Assembly: GCF_019334345.1 (NCBI RefSeq)
Contig: NZ_JAHWQX010000003.1
Location: forward strand, 372,001-436,000
Length of the DNA stretch: 64,000 bases
Source of the DNA: Neohoeflea coraliihabitans
Lineage (GTDB): Bacteria > Pseudomonadota > Alphaproteobacteria > Rhizobiales > Rhizobiaceae
Direction of reading: 5' to 3'
Numbering within the stretch: the stretch's first letter is position 1; the number at the start of each line of letters is the position of its first letter. The notes beneath the pieces are model-generated. The model worked only from the letters and a program-made list of their open reading frames with translations, ran no database searches and was not told where the DNA came from. The translations under genes and the position numbers were made by a program. Positions 25,252-33,085 of this stretch are shown here, piece after piece.

Positions 25252-26064
25252 ATGACCGAGCAAGCCTATGCGCCTTTCAAGTCGATCCTGGTCGATCGCC
25301 CGGCTGACGGCGTGTTGCGTCTGACGCTCAACCGTCCGGATCGTCTGAATGCCCTCGATGCCGACGGCCACCGGGAACTGGCCGATATCTGGCGTGTCGT
25401 CGACCGCGATGCGGACACGCGCGCCGTCCTCCTGTGCGGCAAGGGCAAGGCGTTCTCGGCGGGTGGCGATTTCGCGGTCGTCGACAAGCTGACGCAGAGT
25501 TTCGAGGAACGCGCCAATATGTGGCGCGAGGCACGCGATCTCGTCTACAACATCATCAATTGCTCAAAGCCGATCGTCTCGGCGATCAATGGCTCGGCGG
25601 TCGGTGCGGGGCTTGCCGCGGCGCTGGTCTCGGATATTCCGATCGCTACCCGCAAGGCCAAGCTGGTGGACGGGCACGTGCGGCTCGGGGTGGCGGCCGG
25701 CGACCATGCGGCGATCATCTGGCCGCTTTTATGCGGCATGGCGAAAGCAAAATATCATCTTTTGCTCAACGAGCCGGTGACCGGCGAAATGGCGGAGCGG
25801 CTCGGCATCGTGGCGCTGGCGGTCGAGGATGACGAGCTCGAATCCAAGTCGCTGGAGGTGGCCACGCGCCTGGCCGAAGGCGCGCCCGCGGCGATCAGCT
25901 GGACGAAATACGCCCTGAACAACTGGCTGCGCATGGCCGGTCCGACCTTCGATACGTCGCTGGCATTGGAAATGCTCGGATTCTCCGGTGACGATCCGCG
26001 CGAAGGACTGGCTTCGTTCAGCGAGAAGCGGCCGCCGAATTTTCCGAAAAAAGCGCCGTTCTGA
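25252..26064 (+). CDS. Crotonase-superfamily protein without the hydratase glutamates
   Basis: This 270-residue protein is a crotonase: [14 protein letters not shown], the oxyanion-hole segment KAFSAGGDF and [16 protein letters not shown] are present. In enoyl-CoA hydratase two glutamates (144 and 164 in the rat enzyme) do catalysis. Here they align with Ala122 and His142 in DGHVRLG, followed by a conserved-looking AGDHA. It is therefore unlikely to be a simple hydratase. Crotonases with other residues act as C-C hydrolases, isomerases or thioesterases. It is 25 nt after the SDR and 4 nt before the flavoprotein gene. Confidence 0.85.
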   Translation: MTEQAYAPFKSILVDRPADGVLRLTLNRPDRLNALDADGHRELADIWRVVDRDADTRAVLLCGKGKAFSAGGDFAVVDKLTQSFEERANMWREARDLVYNIINCSKPIVSAINGSAVGAGLAAALVSDIPIATRKAKLVDGHVRLGVAAGDHAAIIWPLLCGMAKAKYHLLLNEPVTGEMAERLGIVALAVEDDELESKSLEVATRLAEGAPAAISWTKYALNNWLRMAGPTFDTSLALEMLGFSGDDPREGLASFSEKRPPNFPKKAPF

Positions 26065-26068
26065 GCCG

Positions 26069-28114
26069 ATGACCGAGAGCCCGTACCGCCGTCTGTTCAC
26101 GCCGTTCGAGCTTGGTCATGTGACCTTGCGCAACCGCATCGCGATGATGCCGCATGCGGTGATGTTCGGCGCCGGCTACGGGTCGGCGATCGAGCGCACC
26201 ATGGCCTACCATGTCGAGCGGGCGAAGGGCGGCGCCGCCCTGATCATCATGTCGAATTTCCTGATGCCGGATTCATGGCGGCGGCAGGGCAGCTGGGGCG
26301 GCGCACTGGAGACGACGCCGTTCGGCGGTCTCGATCTGGCCAATGATTTCTCCCTGCAGCCGCACTACCGCCAGATGATCAGCGATATCAAGGCGCAAGG
26401 CGCGCATTTTGTCTCACAGCTGAATGCCAGCGGACGGCAATTGCGCTCACCCGGCACGACGCAGTTCTCGCTGCCGCTGTTTGCGCCATCGCCGCTGCCA
26501 TGCCCGCGCACCGGCGAAATCCCCAAGGAAATGGACCACGGCGATATTGCCGAATATATCGAGACGATGGTCGACGCGGCGCGCAATCTGCAGGAAGCGG
26601 GCGCGGCCGGTGTCGAACTGTTTGCGGCGCAGGGCTACCTGCTGCATGAATTCCTGTCGCCGGCCACCAACAAGCGCAGCGATGCGTACGGCGGCAATCT
26701 CGACAACCGCATGCGGTTTCTCAGCGAAACCCTGGCGGCGGTGCGCAAGGCGGCGGGCAGCGATTTCCTGATCGGCGTGCGCATGAACAGTGTCGATGAC
26801 GTGCCGGGCGGCTTGCAGATCGAGGATTCGATCGAGATTGCCACGCGGCTGCGCGATCAGGGCGCCAGCTATGTCAATGTCAGCGGTCTGACGTCGCTGC
26901 ATTATCCGGGCTGGATATCCGACATTTCGGCGCCGGAAGCGCAATTTGCCTCCTATGCCGGGCAGATCAGGGAGGCTGCTGCCGGTCTGCCGGTCTGCGT
27001 GAGTTCGCGCATTGCGACGCCCGAGGATGCCGAGGCGGTGCTGGCTGCCGGCCAGGCCGACTTCATCGGCATGGCGCGCGCCCTGATTTCGGATCCGGAA
27101 CTGCCGGTGAAGGCCGAGCGTGGCGACCGGGCGGCGATCCGCATCTGCACCTATTCCAACCAGACCTGCATTGTCGGTCTCGACCGGGGGCGCGGTGTCG
27201 GCTGCATCCACAATCCGGCGGTCGGACGCGAAGCGCAGATCGGCATCGGATCGATGCGGCCAGCGCAAACAGCGCGGAAGGTCGCGGTGATCGGTGGCGG
27301 CCCGGCGGGAATGGCGGCGGCACGCGTGGCGGCCGAGCGCGGCCATCAGGTCGTGGTGTTCGAAAGGAACGCAGCGCTCGGTGGCCAGAACCTGATGACG
27401 GCGTCGGTGACGTCACGGCGCGGCTATGCCGAGATTCACCTGTGGCAGGAGGAAATGCTCCGGCGCGCCGGGGTCGAGATCCGGCTTGGGCAAGACGCCG
27501 ATGCGGCAGGGATTGCCGGGGCGGGTTTCGAGACCGCGATCATTGCCACCGGCTCGGTGCCGCGCCGCGATGGCTACACGTCGCTCAGGCCCGGCGCCGC
27601 GGGGATAGGTGGTGCCGATGACGCGCGTGTGCACACGGTTTTCGATGTCTTCGAGCGGCCGGAATTGTTTGCCGGAGACGTGGTGGTCATCGAGGATGAT
27701 CCGCATCTGTCCGGCACGGCGGCGGCGGAGAAGCTTGCCGGGAGAGGCTGCCGGGTGACAATCATCACGCCGCACATGCATGCGGGAGCCGATCTGCCGG
27801 TGCACCATGCGCCGCATCTGTACCGGCGTCTGGCGTCGCTCGGCATCGCCACCATGGCCTCCACCTTCGTCACGGCGGTGACCGAAGACGGGCTCGAATG
27901 CGAAGACCGCTTCGGTGGCGGGACGCATTTCAGGGCGCATGGCGGCCCAGTGGTGCTGGCGATGGGCAATGTGGCGCAAAACAGCATGGCGGCAGACTGC
28001 GAAGCGCTGGGCCTTGAGACCTTCATCATTGGCGATGCGCTGGCGCCGCGGCAGGCGGATGTGGCGATCGTCGATGGCGAACGCGCCGGATGGATGATCG
28101 GGGAGGAGAGATAA
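26069..28114 (+). CDS. NADH:flavin oxidoreductase, 2,4-dienoyl-CoA reductase (FadH)-like
   Basis: This 681-residue protein has an Old Yellow Enzyme barrel at residues 1-345 (FTPFELGHVTLRNRIAMMPH; GYLLHEFLSPATNKRSDAYGG), an iron-sulfur segment at 360-379 and a C-terminal FAD/NAD domain (VAVIGGGPAGMAAARVAAERG; ATGSVPRR). FadH-type enzymes hold a 4Fe-4S cluster with C-x2-C-x3-C-x11-C. Here the spacing is exact but the second ligand is Ser: Cys360, Ser363, Cys367, Cys379. The likely role is reduction of a conjugated or cyclic enoyl-CoA. An upstream in-frame extension overlaps the crotonase gene and is rejected. Confidence 0.87.
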   Translation: MTESPYRRLFTPFELGHVTLRNRIAMMPHAVMFGAGYGSAIERTMAYHVERAKGGAALIIMSNFLMPDSWRRQGSWGGALETTPFGGLDLANDFSLQPHYRQMISDIKAQGAHFVSQLNASGRQLRSPGTTQFSLPLFAPSPLPCPRTGEIPKEMDHGDIAEYIETMVDAARNLQEAGAAGVELFAAQGYLLHEFLSPATNKRSDAYGGNLDNRMRFLSETLAAVRKAAGSDFLIGVRMNSVDDVPGGLQIEDSIEIATRLRDQGASYVNVSGLTSLHYPGWISDISAPEAQFASYAGQIREAAAGLPVCVSSRIATPEDAEAVLAAGQADFIGMARALISDPELPVKAERGDRAAIRICTYSNQTCIVGLDRGRGVGCIHNPAVGREAQIGIGSMRPAQTARKVAVIGGGPAGMAAARVAAERGHQVVVFERNAALGGQNLMTASVTSRRGYAEIHLWQEEMLRRAGVEIRLGQDADAAGIAGAGFETAIIATGSVPRRDGYTSLRPGAAGIGGADDARVHTVFDVFERPELFAGDVVVIEDDPHLSGTAAAEKLAGRGCRVTIITPHMHAGADLPVHHAPHLYRRLASLGIATMASTFVTAVTEDGLECEDRFGGGTHFRAHGGPVVLAMGNVAQNSMAADCEALGLETFIIGDALAPRQADVAIVDGERAGWMIGEER

Positions 28115-28879
28115 ATGGCAAGACTTGCGGGCAAGGTGGCGTTCATCACCGGGGCGGCAGGCGGTATCGGCCGGGCGGTGTGCCGGCGCTATATCGAGGA
28201 GGGGGCGCGCATCGTGGCGGCCGACATCAGCGCCGACAGCGTCGAGGAAACGCTGGCGGAAGCCGAGGCCGGCGACAACGGTCTCGGTCTCGTCTGTGAC
28301 ATCACCGACCCGGACAGCGTCAAGGCGGGCATCGCGCGCACCATTGAGCGCTTCGGGCGGCTCGATACGCTGTGCAACATTGCCGGCGGCTCGAGCCGGG
28401 CGGACGGGCGGGTGACCGAGGCGCCGGACGAGGAGTTCTGGCGGGTGATCAAGCTTGATCTGTACGGCACCTTCCTGTGCTGCAAATACGCCATTCCGGA
28501 GATCGCCAGGGCCGGTGGCGGATCGGTGATCAACATGTCCTCGATGGCGGCGCTGATGGCGCTGACCGAGCGCGATTGCTATACGGCGGCGAAGGGGGGC
28601 GTTGCGTCGATGACCCGCTCGATGGCGGTGGAATACGCACCGGACCGGATCCGCGTCAACGCCATCGCGCCGGGCCTGGTGCTGACGCCGCGGGCCGAGC
28701 GCATCATGGCCGAGCGCGAGGAAATCCGGCTTCTGGCCGACATTCACCTGCTCGGCCCGTGCCAGCCGATCGATATTGCCGAGATGGCGGTGTATCTGGC
28801 TGCCGAGGAATCCCGCGTCGTCACCGGCCAGGTGCTGTCGGTGGATTCCGGGGTGACCATTCACGGAGGCGCGCAATGA
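28115..28879 (+). CDS. SDR-family oxidoreductase
   Basis: This 254-residue classical SDR starts directly after the flavoprotein stop. It has the cofactor loop TGAAGGIG, the catalytic Ser in NMSSMAAL, YTAAK as YxxxK and NAIAPG. The usual NNAG is CNIAGG. It is a plausible NAD-dependent 3-hydroxyacyl-CoA or cyclic alcohol dehydrogenase. It overlaps the next gene by 4 nt (ATGA). Unlike the SDR at 24447-25226 it keeps all catalytic residues, so the operon encodes one intact and one degenerate SDR. Confidence 0.88.
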   Translation: MARLAGKVAFITGAAGGIGRAVCRRYIEEGARIVAADISADSVEETLAEAEAGDNGLGLVCDITDPDSVKAGIARTIERFGRLDTLCNIAGGSSRADGRVTEAPDEEFWRVIKLDLYGTFLCCKYAIPEIARAGGGSVINMSSMAALMALTERDCYTAAKGGVASMTRSMAVEYAPDRIRVNAIAPGLVLTPRAERIMAEREEIRLLADIHLLGPCQPIDIAEMAVYLAAEESRVVTGQVLSVDSGVTIHGGAQ

Positions 28880-29757
28880 GCGTTAAAAGCGTTGCGGTGA
28901 TCGGCGTCGGCGCCATGGGCGCGCCGATGGCGATGAACATCCACGCGGCCGGTTTCACGCTGACGGTGTGCGATCGAAGCCCAGAAGCATTGGCGCCATT
29001 TTCGGAAAAAGGGATTGCCACCACCGACAGTGCCGCCGCCTGCGCAAATTGCGATGTCGTGATCATACTCGTTGCGACGCCTGATCAGGCACGCTCCGTG
29101 CTGTTCGGGGAGGGCGGGGTGATATCCGGCCTGGGCGATGCCAAGCCGATGATCGTGCTGATGGGCACGCTTGCCCCCGATTCGATGCAGGACTTCGCGC
29201 GCCAGATCGAGCCCTACGGGCTGGCGATCATCGATGCGCCGATCAGTGGCGGCGTCGTCAAGGCCCGCGAGGGAACGCTGGCGATCATCATGGGCGGAGC
29301 GCGAGAGGACTGCGATGCGGTGCGGCCACTGATGCAGGCGATGGGCGAGAAGATCTTCTATTGCGGAGCGCTGGGATCCGGGCAGGCGACGAAGATCGTC
29401 AACAATCTGGTCGGGATCTCGATCCTGATGACCGCTGCGGAAGCCTATCGCATCGGGCTCGACAACGGGCTGTTCCTGCCCGAAGCGATGGAGGTGTTCG
29501 AGGCCGGCACCGGGCGCAATTTCCTGACCGCCGGGCCGAATGATGCGGCCGAAGCCTACACGGCGTGGGCGTCAACGCGCCGCGACTTCGATTCGCTGCA
29601 ATCGATCCTGCGCAAGGACATCGACCTCGCCTTGTCGATCGGCGAGAACTCCGGACCGCTGCCGATGACGCATGCGCTGAAAAAGATGCTGGCCGGTGTC
29701 GGCGACGAAACCTATGAGACCTGGAGCGTGGTGGCCGGCGCAGATCGCAAGAGCTGA
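28876..29757 (+). CDS. NAD-binding beta-hydroxyacid dehydrogenase (3-hydroxyisobutyrate dehydrogenase-like)
   Basis: This 293-residue enzyme has the N-terminal Rossmann motif GVGAMGAPMAMN (10-21), the substrate-loop DAPISGGVVKAREGTLAI (120-137) and the catalytic Lys173 in GSGQATKIVNNL. It would oxidise a beta-hydroxyacid to a semialdehyde or keto acid, or reduce a semialdehyde. The true start overlaps the SDR stop by 4 nt; the longer frame through the SDR gene is a shadow. Its presence suggests that the pathway yields a branched or short hydroxyacid intermediate. Confidence 0.86.
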   Translation: MSVKSVAVIGVGAMGAPMAMNIHAAGFTLTVCDRSPEALAPFSEKGIATTDSAAACANCDVVIILVATPDQARSVLFGEGGVISGLGDAKPMIVLMGTLAPDSMQDFARQIEPYGLAIIDAPISGGVVKAREGTLAIIMGGAREDCDAVRPLMQAMGEKIFYCGALGSGQATKIVNNLVGISILMTAAEAYRIGLDNGLFLPEAMEVFEAGTGRNFLTAGPNDAAEAYTAWASTRRDFDSLQSILRKDIDLALSIGENSGPLPMTHALKKMLAGVGDETYETWSVVAGADRKS

Positions 29758-29822
29758 CTTGTCGTGCCGGACCTAGCGACAGACCAGATGGGCACCGCCG
29801 GCCCTTCATTTGAGGAGAGATC

Positions 29823-30665
29823 ATGAACGAACAGGACATCGACAGCTGGAAGGGGCGCACTTTCGTTGCCGAGGAAGTGCTGTCGGAGCGGCTGATTGCC
29901 ACCTATCGGGCCACCCTCGCGCCGTATCTGGCCGAGGTGGGTGACGGCGAAGCGCCGCTGGCCAGCCACTGGTGCCTGTTTCCGACCGAAGCGCCGATGG
30001 CCGAACTCGGTGACGATGGACACCCGAAGACCTATCCGCATCTGCCGCCGCCGCCCTTGCCGCGGCGCATGTGGGCGGGCGGATCGCTGGAATTCGTGTC
30101 TCCCTTGCGCATCGGAGACAAGGTGCGGCGGACAACGACACTGTCGGACATTCAGCACAAGCAGGGACGCAGCGGCGAATTGTGGTTCATGGCCGTCGAC
30201 CATGTCTATGACACCGATCGCGGCGTGGCCATTCGCGAGCGGCAGGACATCGTCTACCGGGCGCCGGTCGAGCCCAAGGCGAAACCCGCGGCCGGCCAAA
30301 AGGCGAAAACCGGCGCCGAGCCGGACCGGTTGCCGGTGTTGTGGCAAGTGGAGACACCGCCGACGCTTCTGGTGCGCTATTGCTCGCTGTTGTTCAATTC
30401 GCACCGCATCCATTTCGATCTGCCTTATGCCACCGAGGTGGAGGGTTATGAGGGGCTGGTGGTGCATGGGCCTTTGCAGGCCAGCCTGCTGCTCAACGGG
30501 GTCGCGACGACGCTGGGTCATACGCCGACGCGTTTCAGCTATCGCGGCCAGTTACCGGCAATCGGCGGGCGGCGACTCGATGTCTGCGTGGCGCCGCAGG
30601 ACGCCGGCTCTTTTCACACGCGCAGCGCCGGCGGCATTCACATGTCCGGCCAGGCAGAGGGCTAG
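29823..30665 (+). CDS. HTD2-like / FAS1-like hot-dog dehydratase
   Basis: This 280-residue double hot-dog protein resembles mitochondrial HTD2 and bacterial mesaconyl- or itaconyl-CoA hydratases. Signatures are LPRRMWAGGSLEFVSPL in the first half and FNSHRIHFDLPYATEVEGY followed by GLVVHGPLQASLL in the second. It ends the plus-strand arm, 65 nt after the dehydrogenase, with a GAGGAG site upstream of the ATG. It probably hydrates or dehydrates an enoyl- or 3-hydroxyacyl-CoA that is branched or carries a second carboxyl group. Confidence 0.85.
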   Translation: MNEQDIDSWKGRTFVAEEVLSERLIATYRATLAPYLAEVGDGEAPLASHWCLFPTEAPMAELGDDGHPKTYPHLPPPPLPRRMWAGGSLEFVSPLRIGDKVRRTTTLSDIQHKQGRSGELWFMAVDHVYDTDRGVAIRERQDIVYRAPVEPKAKPAAGQKAKTGAEPDRLPVLWQVETPPTLLVRYCSLLFNSHRIHFDLPYATEVEGYEGLVVHGPLQASLLLNGVATTLGHTPTRFSYRGQLPAIGGRRLDVCVAPQDAGSFHTRSAGGIHMSGQAEG

Positions 30666-30702
30666 GACGCTGGTTTCCCGGCGCTGACCGGGATCGCCAA
30701 GC

Positions 30703-30731
30703 TTGACATCGCCTGCCGGGGCGGACAAACA
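30703..30731 (+). promoter_or_regulatory. Possible promoter for the NDUFS4-like gene
   Basis: A perfect -35 hexamer TTGACA lies at 30703-30708 in the 177-nt gap before the NDUFS4-like gene. The expected -10 position (30726-30731, CAAACA) is poor, so the call is weak. Confidence 0.3.
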
Positions 30732-30842
30732 GCTTGCATGAGCCCGCGCGGCGACGACGGGGGTGCAGGCGCGTGCGGAACCGCGGGCTCGCCTGCAGCG
30801 TTTGACGCCGCGAGCGCGCGAGAATGAAGGCGGAGACAAGGC

Positions 30843-31148
30843 ATGTCGGCGAAAATCTATCGGCCTGCAAAAACGGCAATGCAATCGGGCCGCGGCAATA
30901 CGCGTCACTGGCAACTGGAATTCGATCCGGAAATGCCGCGCAAGATCGACCCGATGATGGGATATACGTCATCCGGCGACATGAAACAGCAGATCAATCT
31001 GCGGTTCGATTCGCTCGACGAAGCGGTGGCCTACGCAAAAAAGCATGGCATTGCCTATCGTGTGGTCGAGCCGAAAGTGGCAAAACGCCGCAAGATGGCT
31101 TATGCGGACAATTTCCGCTATGACCGCCGGCAACCCTGGACGCATTGA
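30843..31148 (+). CDS. NADH dehydrogenase accessory subunit, NDUFS4/ETC complex I subunit family
   Basis: This 101-residue protein matches the short alphaproteobacterial homologue of the mitochondrial 18-kDa complex I subunit. It shows AKIYRPAKTAMQSGRGNTRHW, a W-x-LEF strand, YTSSGD and the C-terminal YADNFRYDRRQPWTH. The family binds complex I on the cytoplasmic side and stabilises it. It is a single gene not linked to the nuo operon, as usual for these bacteria. A GGAG site precedes the start. Confidence 0.92.
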   Translation: MSAKIYRPAKTAMQSGRGNTRHWQLEFDPEMPRKIDPMMGYTSSGDMKQQINLRFDSLDEAVAYAKKHGIAYRVVEPKVAKRRKMAYADNFRYDRRQPWTH

Positions 31149-31199
31149 CCTTCCGAAAGATCAGCAGCGCGCCGCGCCTGGCGTGGCGCAGTTACGAGT

Positions 31200-31276
31200 G
31201 GCCCCTTAGCTCAGCTGGATAGAGCACCGGCCTTCTAAGCCGATGGTCGCAGGTTCGAATCCTGCAGGGGTCGCCA
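31200..31276 (+). tRNA. tRNA-Arg (anticodon TCT)
   Basis: A 77-nt cloverleaf with the 3' CCA encoded. The acceptor arm is GGCCCCT / AGGGGTC with one G-T wobble. The D arm is GCTC/GAGC, and the anticodon loop CTTCTAA has TCT at 31234-31236. The T arm is GCAGG-TTCGAAT-CCTGC. The first anticodon-stem pair is a C-A mismatch. A short T run follows at 31281-31286. Confidence 0.95.
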
Positions 31277-31321
31277 TCTATTTTTTAATGCGCTGAATTC
31301 GCTTAATTATTTCGAATTAAT

Positions 31322-31346
31322 CCCGCACCGAGACCTGAGGTGCGGG
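31322..31346 (+). terminator. Hairpin downstream of tRNA-Arg
   Basis: An 8-bp perfect stem CCCGCACC / GGTGCGGG with a 9-nt loop lies 46 nt after the tRNA. The following bases are only moderately T-rich, so termination is plausible but not certain. The rest of 31277-31497 is AT-rich at first and shows no gene. Confidence 0.45.
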
Positions 31347-31497
31347 GTTATTCGTCCTTGTTTTGCCGCGGGCTGGATGTGCCCGCCGCGGTGCGATGCA
31401 ACGAAGGCTTTGCGTCGCGCGTTGGGAGATGAGAAGTGCCGCGGTGATCAAGGCTTGGCCACGGCGCGGCGCAGCAGCAACCAGCGAGGAAGTTTTC

Positions 31498-31956
31498 ATG
31501 TCGGACAAACGTTTTTGGGAAGCAATGGATGATGTGCGGGCCGCGATGCTGTCCATCGGTTCGGCGCGGCACGTCCCGATGTCGCCTTACCCGGAGGCGG
31601 ACAGGAACCGGATGTGGTTCATCGGCGCGGCCGGCACCGATCTTGTCGAGGCGCTTGATGCCGGGCAGAGCGATGGCTCGCTGATCGTCACCGGTGCCGA
31701 TCATGTCTATGCCCGCATCGAGGGGCGCGCCAGCCTGTCGAGCGATCGCGGCAAGCTCGAGGATCTGTGGAATCCCGTGGCCTCCAGCTGGTTCGACGGG
31801 ATCGATGACCCGGATATCCGCCTGATCGAATTCATCCCGTCCGAAGCCGAGATCTGGGAGACGACCAACTCGATCGGCTTCATGGTGGAAATGGCCAAGT
31901 CCAAGATGACCGGCGACACCCCGGATATGGGCGATCACTACACCGTCCGCTTCTGA
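31498..31956 (+). CDS. Pyridoxamine 5'-phosphate oxidase-like general stress protein
   Basis: This 152-residue split-barrel flavoprotein-like protein resembles the GSP26/general stress family: WFIGAAGTDLVEAL, HVYARIEGRASLSSDRGKLEDLWNP and AEIWETTNS. The 'KLEDLWNP' segment is characteristic of this subfamily. The start is set at MSDKRFWE (31498); the longer frame has no homology-like content. It probably binds a flavin or haem-related ligand. It converges with the sulfotransferase-like gene, with only 5 nt between the stops. Confidence 0.82.
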   Translation: MSDKRFWEAMDDVRAAMLSIGSARHVPMSPYPEADRNRMWFIGAAGTDLVEALDAGQSDGSLIVTGADHVYARIEGRASLSSDRGKLEDLWNPVASSWFDGIDDPDIRLIEFIPSEAEIWETTNSIGFMVEMAKSKMTGDTPDMGDHYTVRF

Positions 31957-31961
31957 GCGCG

Positions 31962-32873
31962 CTAATTCCGGTGCGATCCCGCGCAGTGACCGGGCGTTCC
32001 ACTCCCCGAGAGTGCATTTGACTCCTGGTCCTGTGAGCCGGGAAGCGGCTGCAGCGTCTGCGTGTTGACCTCGAACCTTGCTCCGAAATCCCGGCCGGCA
32101 TTGCTGCCGGTCGCGATGTCGGTCACCGAGAGGATCTCGAGGCCGATCTCGCGTGCCGCCTGCAGCGTTGTCGCATGGGTTGCCGCCAGGAGAAGGCGCG
32201 CATCGGTCGCTGACAGGTTCCGGCACGCGAAATTGATGAGGCGATCATTGGTGGCGAGGGTCGGCAGGCGGCGCAGGAGGCGGCCGCAAAGGCGTGGTCG
32301 TATGGTCTCGATCTGACCGAGAGCAGCGCTTATGTTCGGAGAGGCCGCGACCTGGGCGTAGGACTTGTTGACGAAATAGCGGTTGGCCGGCCAGCCATAG
32401 CTGCGCCACTGAGATTGAGGATCGCGCACCAGGTAAAACGCCCTTTCGCCCGGCCGCAACGGGATGCCGCGCATTTGCGTGCCGGACCGGCAAAAGCCAA
32501 AAAAGGCCCGCTTTCCGTGATGTTCGGCGACCCGCCGGCAGGCGTCGAGATAGGCGAGCGTCCGGTCTGACGGCGCGTCGGCATAGACGGTCTGTTCGGA
32601 AGCGGAGCGATCGAACAGGGCGGAGAGCGTCTGACCGGTCTCAGGATCCTTGAGGAGATAGTTGTCGAAATAGCCGCCTTCCCAGCGGGGATGGCGAAGG
32701 TTTCGCGCGGTGGCTGCAGACTTCGCCCTTAGGTGAAGAATTGCTTTTTCCGAGCCGATATATTCGTGGAAGGGCTCATAAAAGACCATGTAGGCGTCAG
32801 ATTGCAGGAAACAGTGGGCGAGTGCCGTCGAGCCGGTGCGCCACATGGAATGGGCAAATATATGCGCAGACAT
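31962..32873 (-). CDS. Sulfotransferase-like protein
   Basis: This 303-residue protein opens with AHSMWRTGSTALAHCF (7-22), which fits the 5' phosphosulfate-binding loop of PAPS-dependent sulfotransferases. A second segment, FYLVRDPQSQWRSYGW around 147-162, resembles the 3' phosphate-binding region. The acceptor is unknown. There is no sulfate-activation or glycan gene beside it. The upstream 70 nt are strongly AT-rich, unlike the rest of the window, which could mean recent acquisition or simply a promoter. The C-terminal 40 residues are low-complexity and polar. Confidence 0.7.
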   Translation of the reverse strand: MSAHIFAHSMWRTGSTALAHCFLQSDAYMVFYEPFHEYIGSEKAILHLRAKSAATARNLRHPRWEGGYFDNYLLKDPETGQTLSALFDRSASEQTVYADAPSDRTLAYLDACRRVAEHHGKRAFFGFCRSGTQMRGIPLRPGERAFYLVRDPQSQWRSYGWPANRYFVNKSYAQVAASPNISAALGQIETIRPRLCGRLLRRLPTLATNDRLINFACRNLSATDARLLLAATHATTLQAAREIGLEILSVTDIATGSNAGRDFGARFEVNTQTLQPLPGSQDQESNALSGSGTPGHCAGSHRN

Positions 32874-33085
32874 TTGTGAGAAGCCTTAAATATATTAGAA
32901 ATATCAAATAGATAAATGAAAGAATAATTCGAAAGACTATCATTTTTGGCGCTGGGAATGCCAGTCCAATGCCACGGTTTCTTACGGCTTCGTTCTCCTC
33001 CCATCGGAATCCGGCATTTTTGTGCGCAGGCGGGCTGGCGGAAAGGCCGCATTGCGCCTGCCGAAACCAAGATAGCGTTTGATTC

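Noticed and set aside
31200-33085. tRNA-Arg as the attachment site of a genomic island.
   Set aside because: No integrase, no repeat of the tRNA 3' end and no mobility gene were seen; only one gene nearby has an AT-rich upstream.
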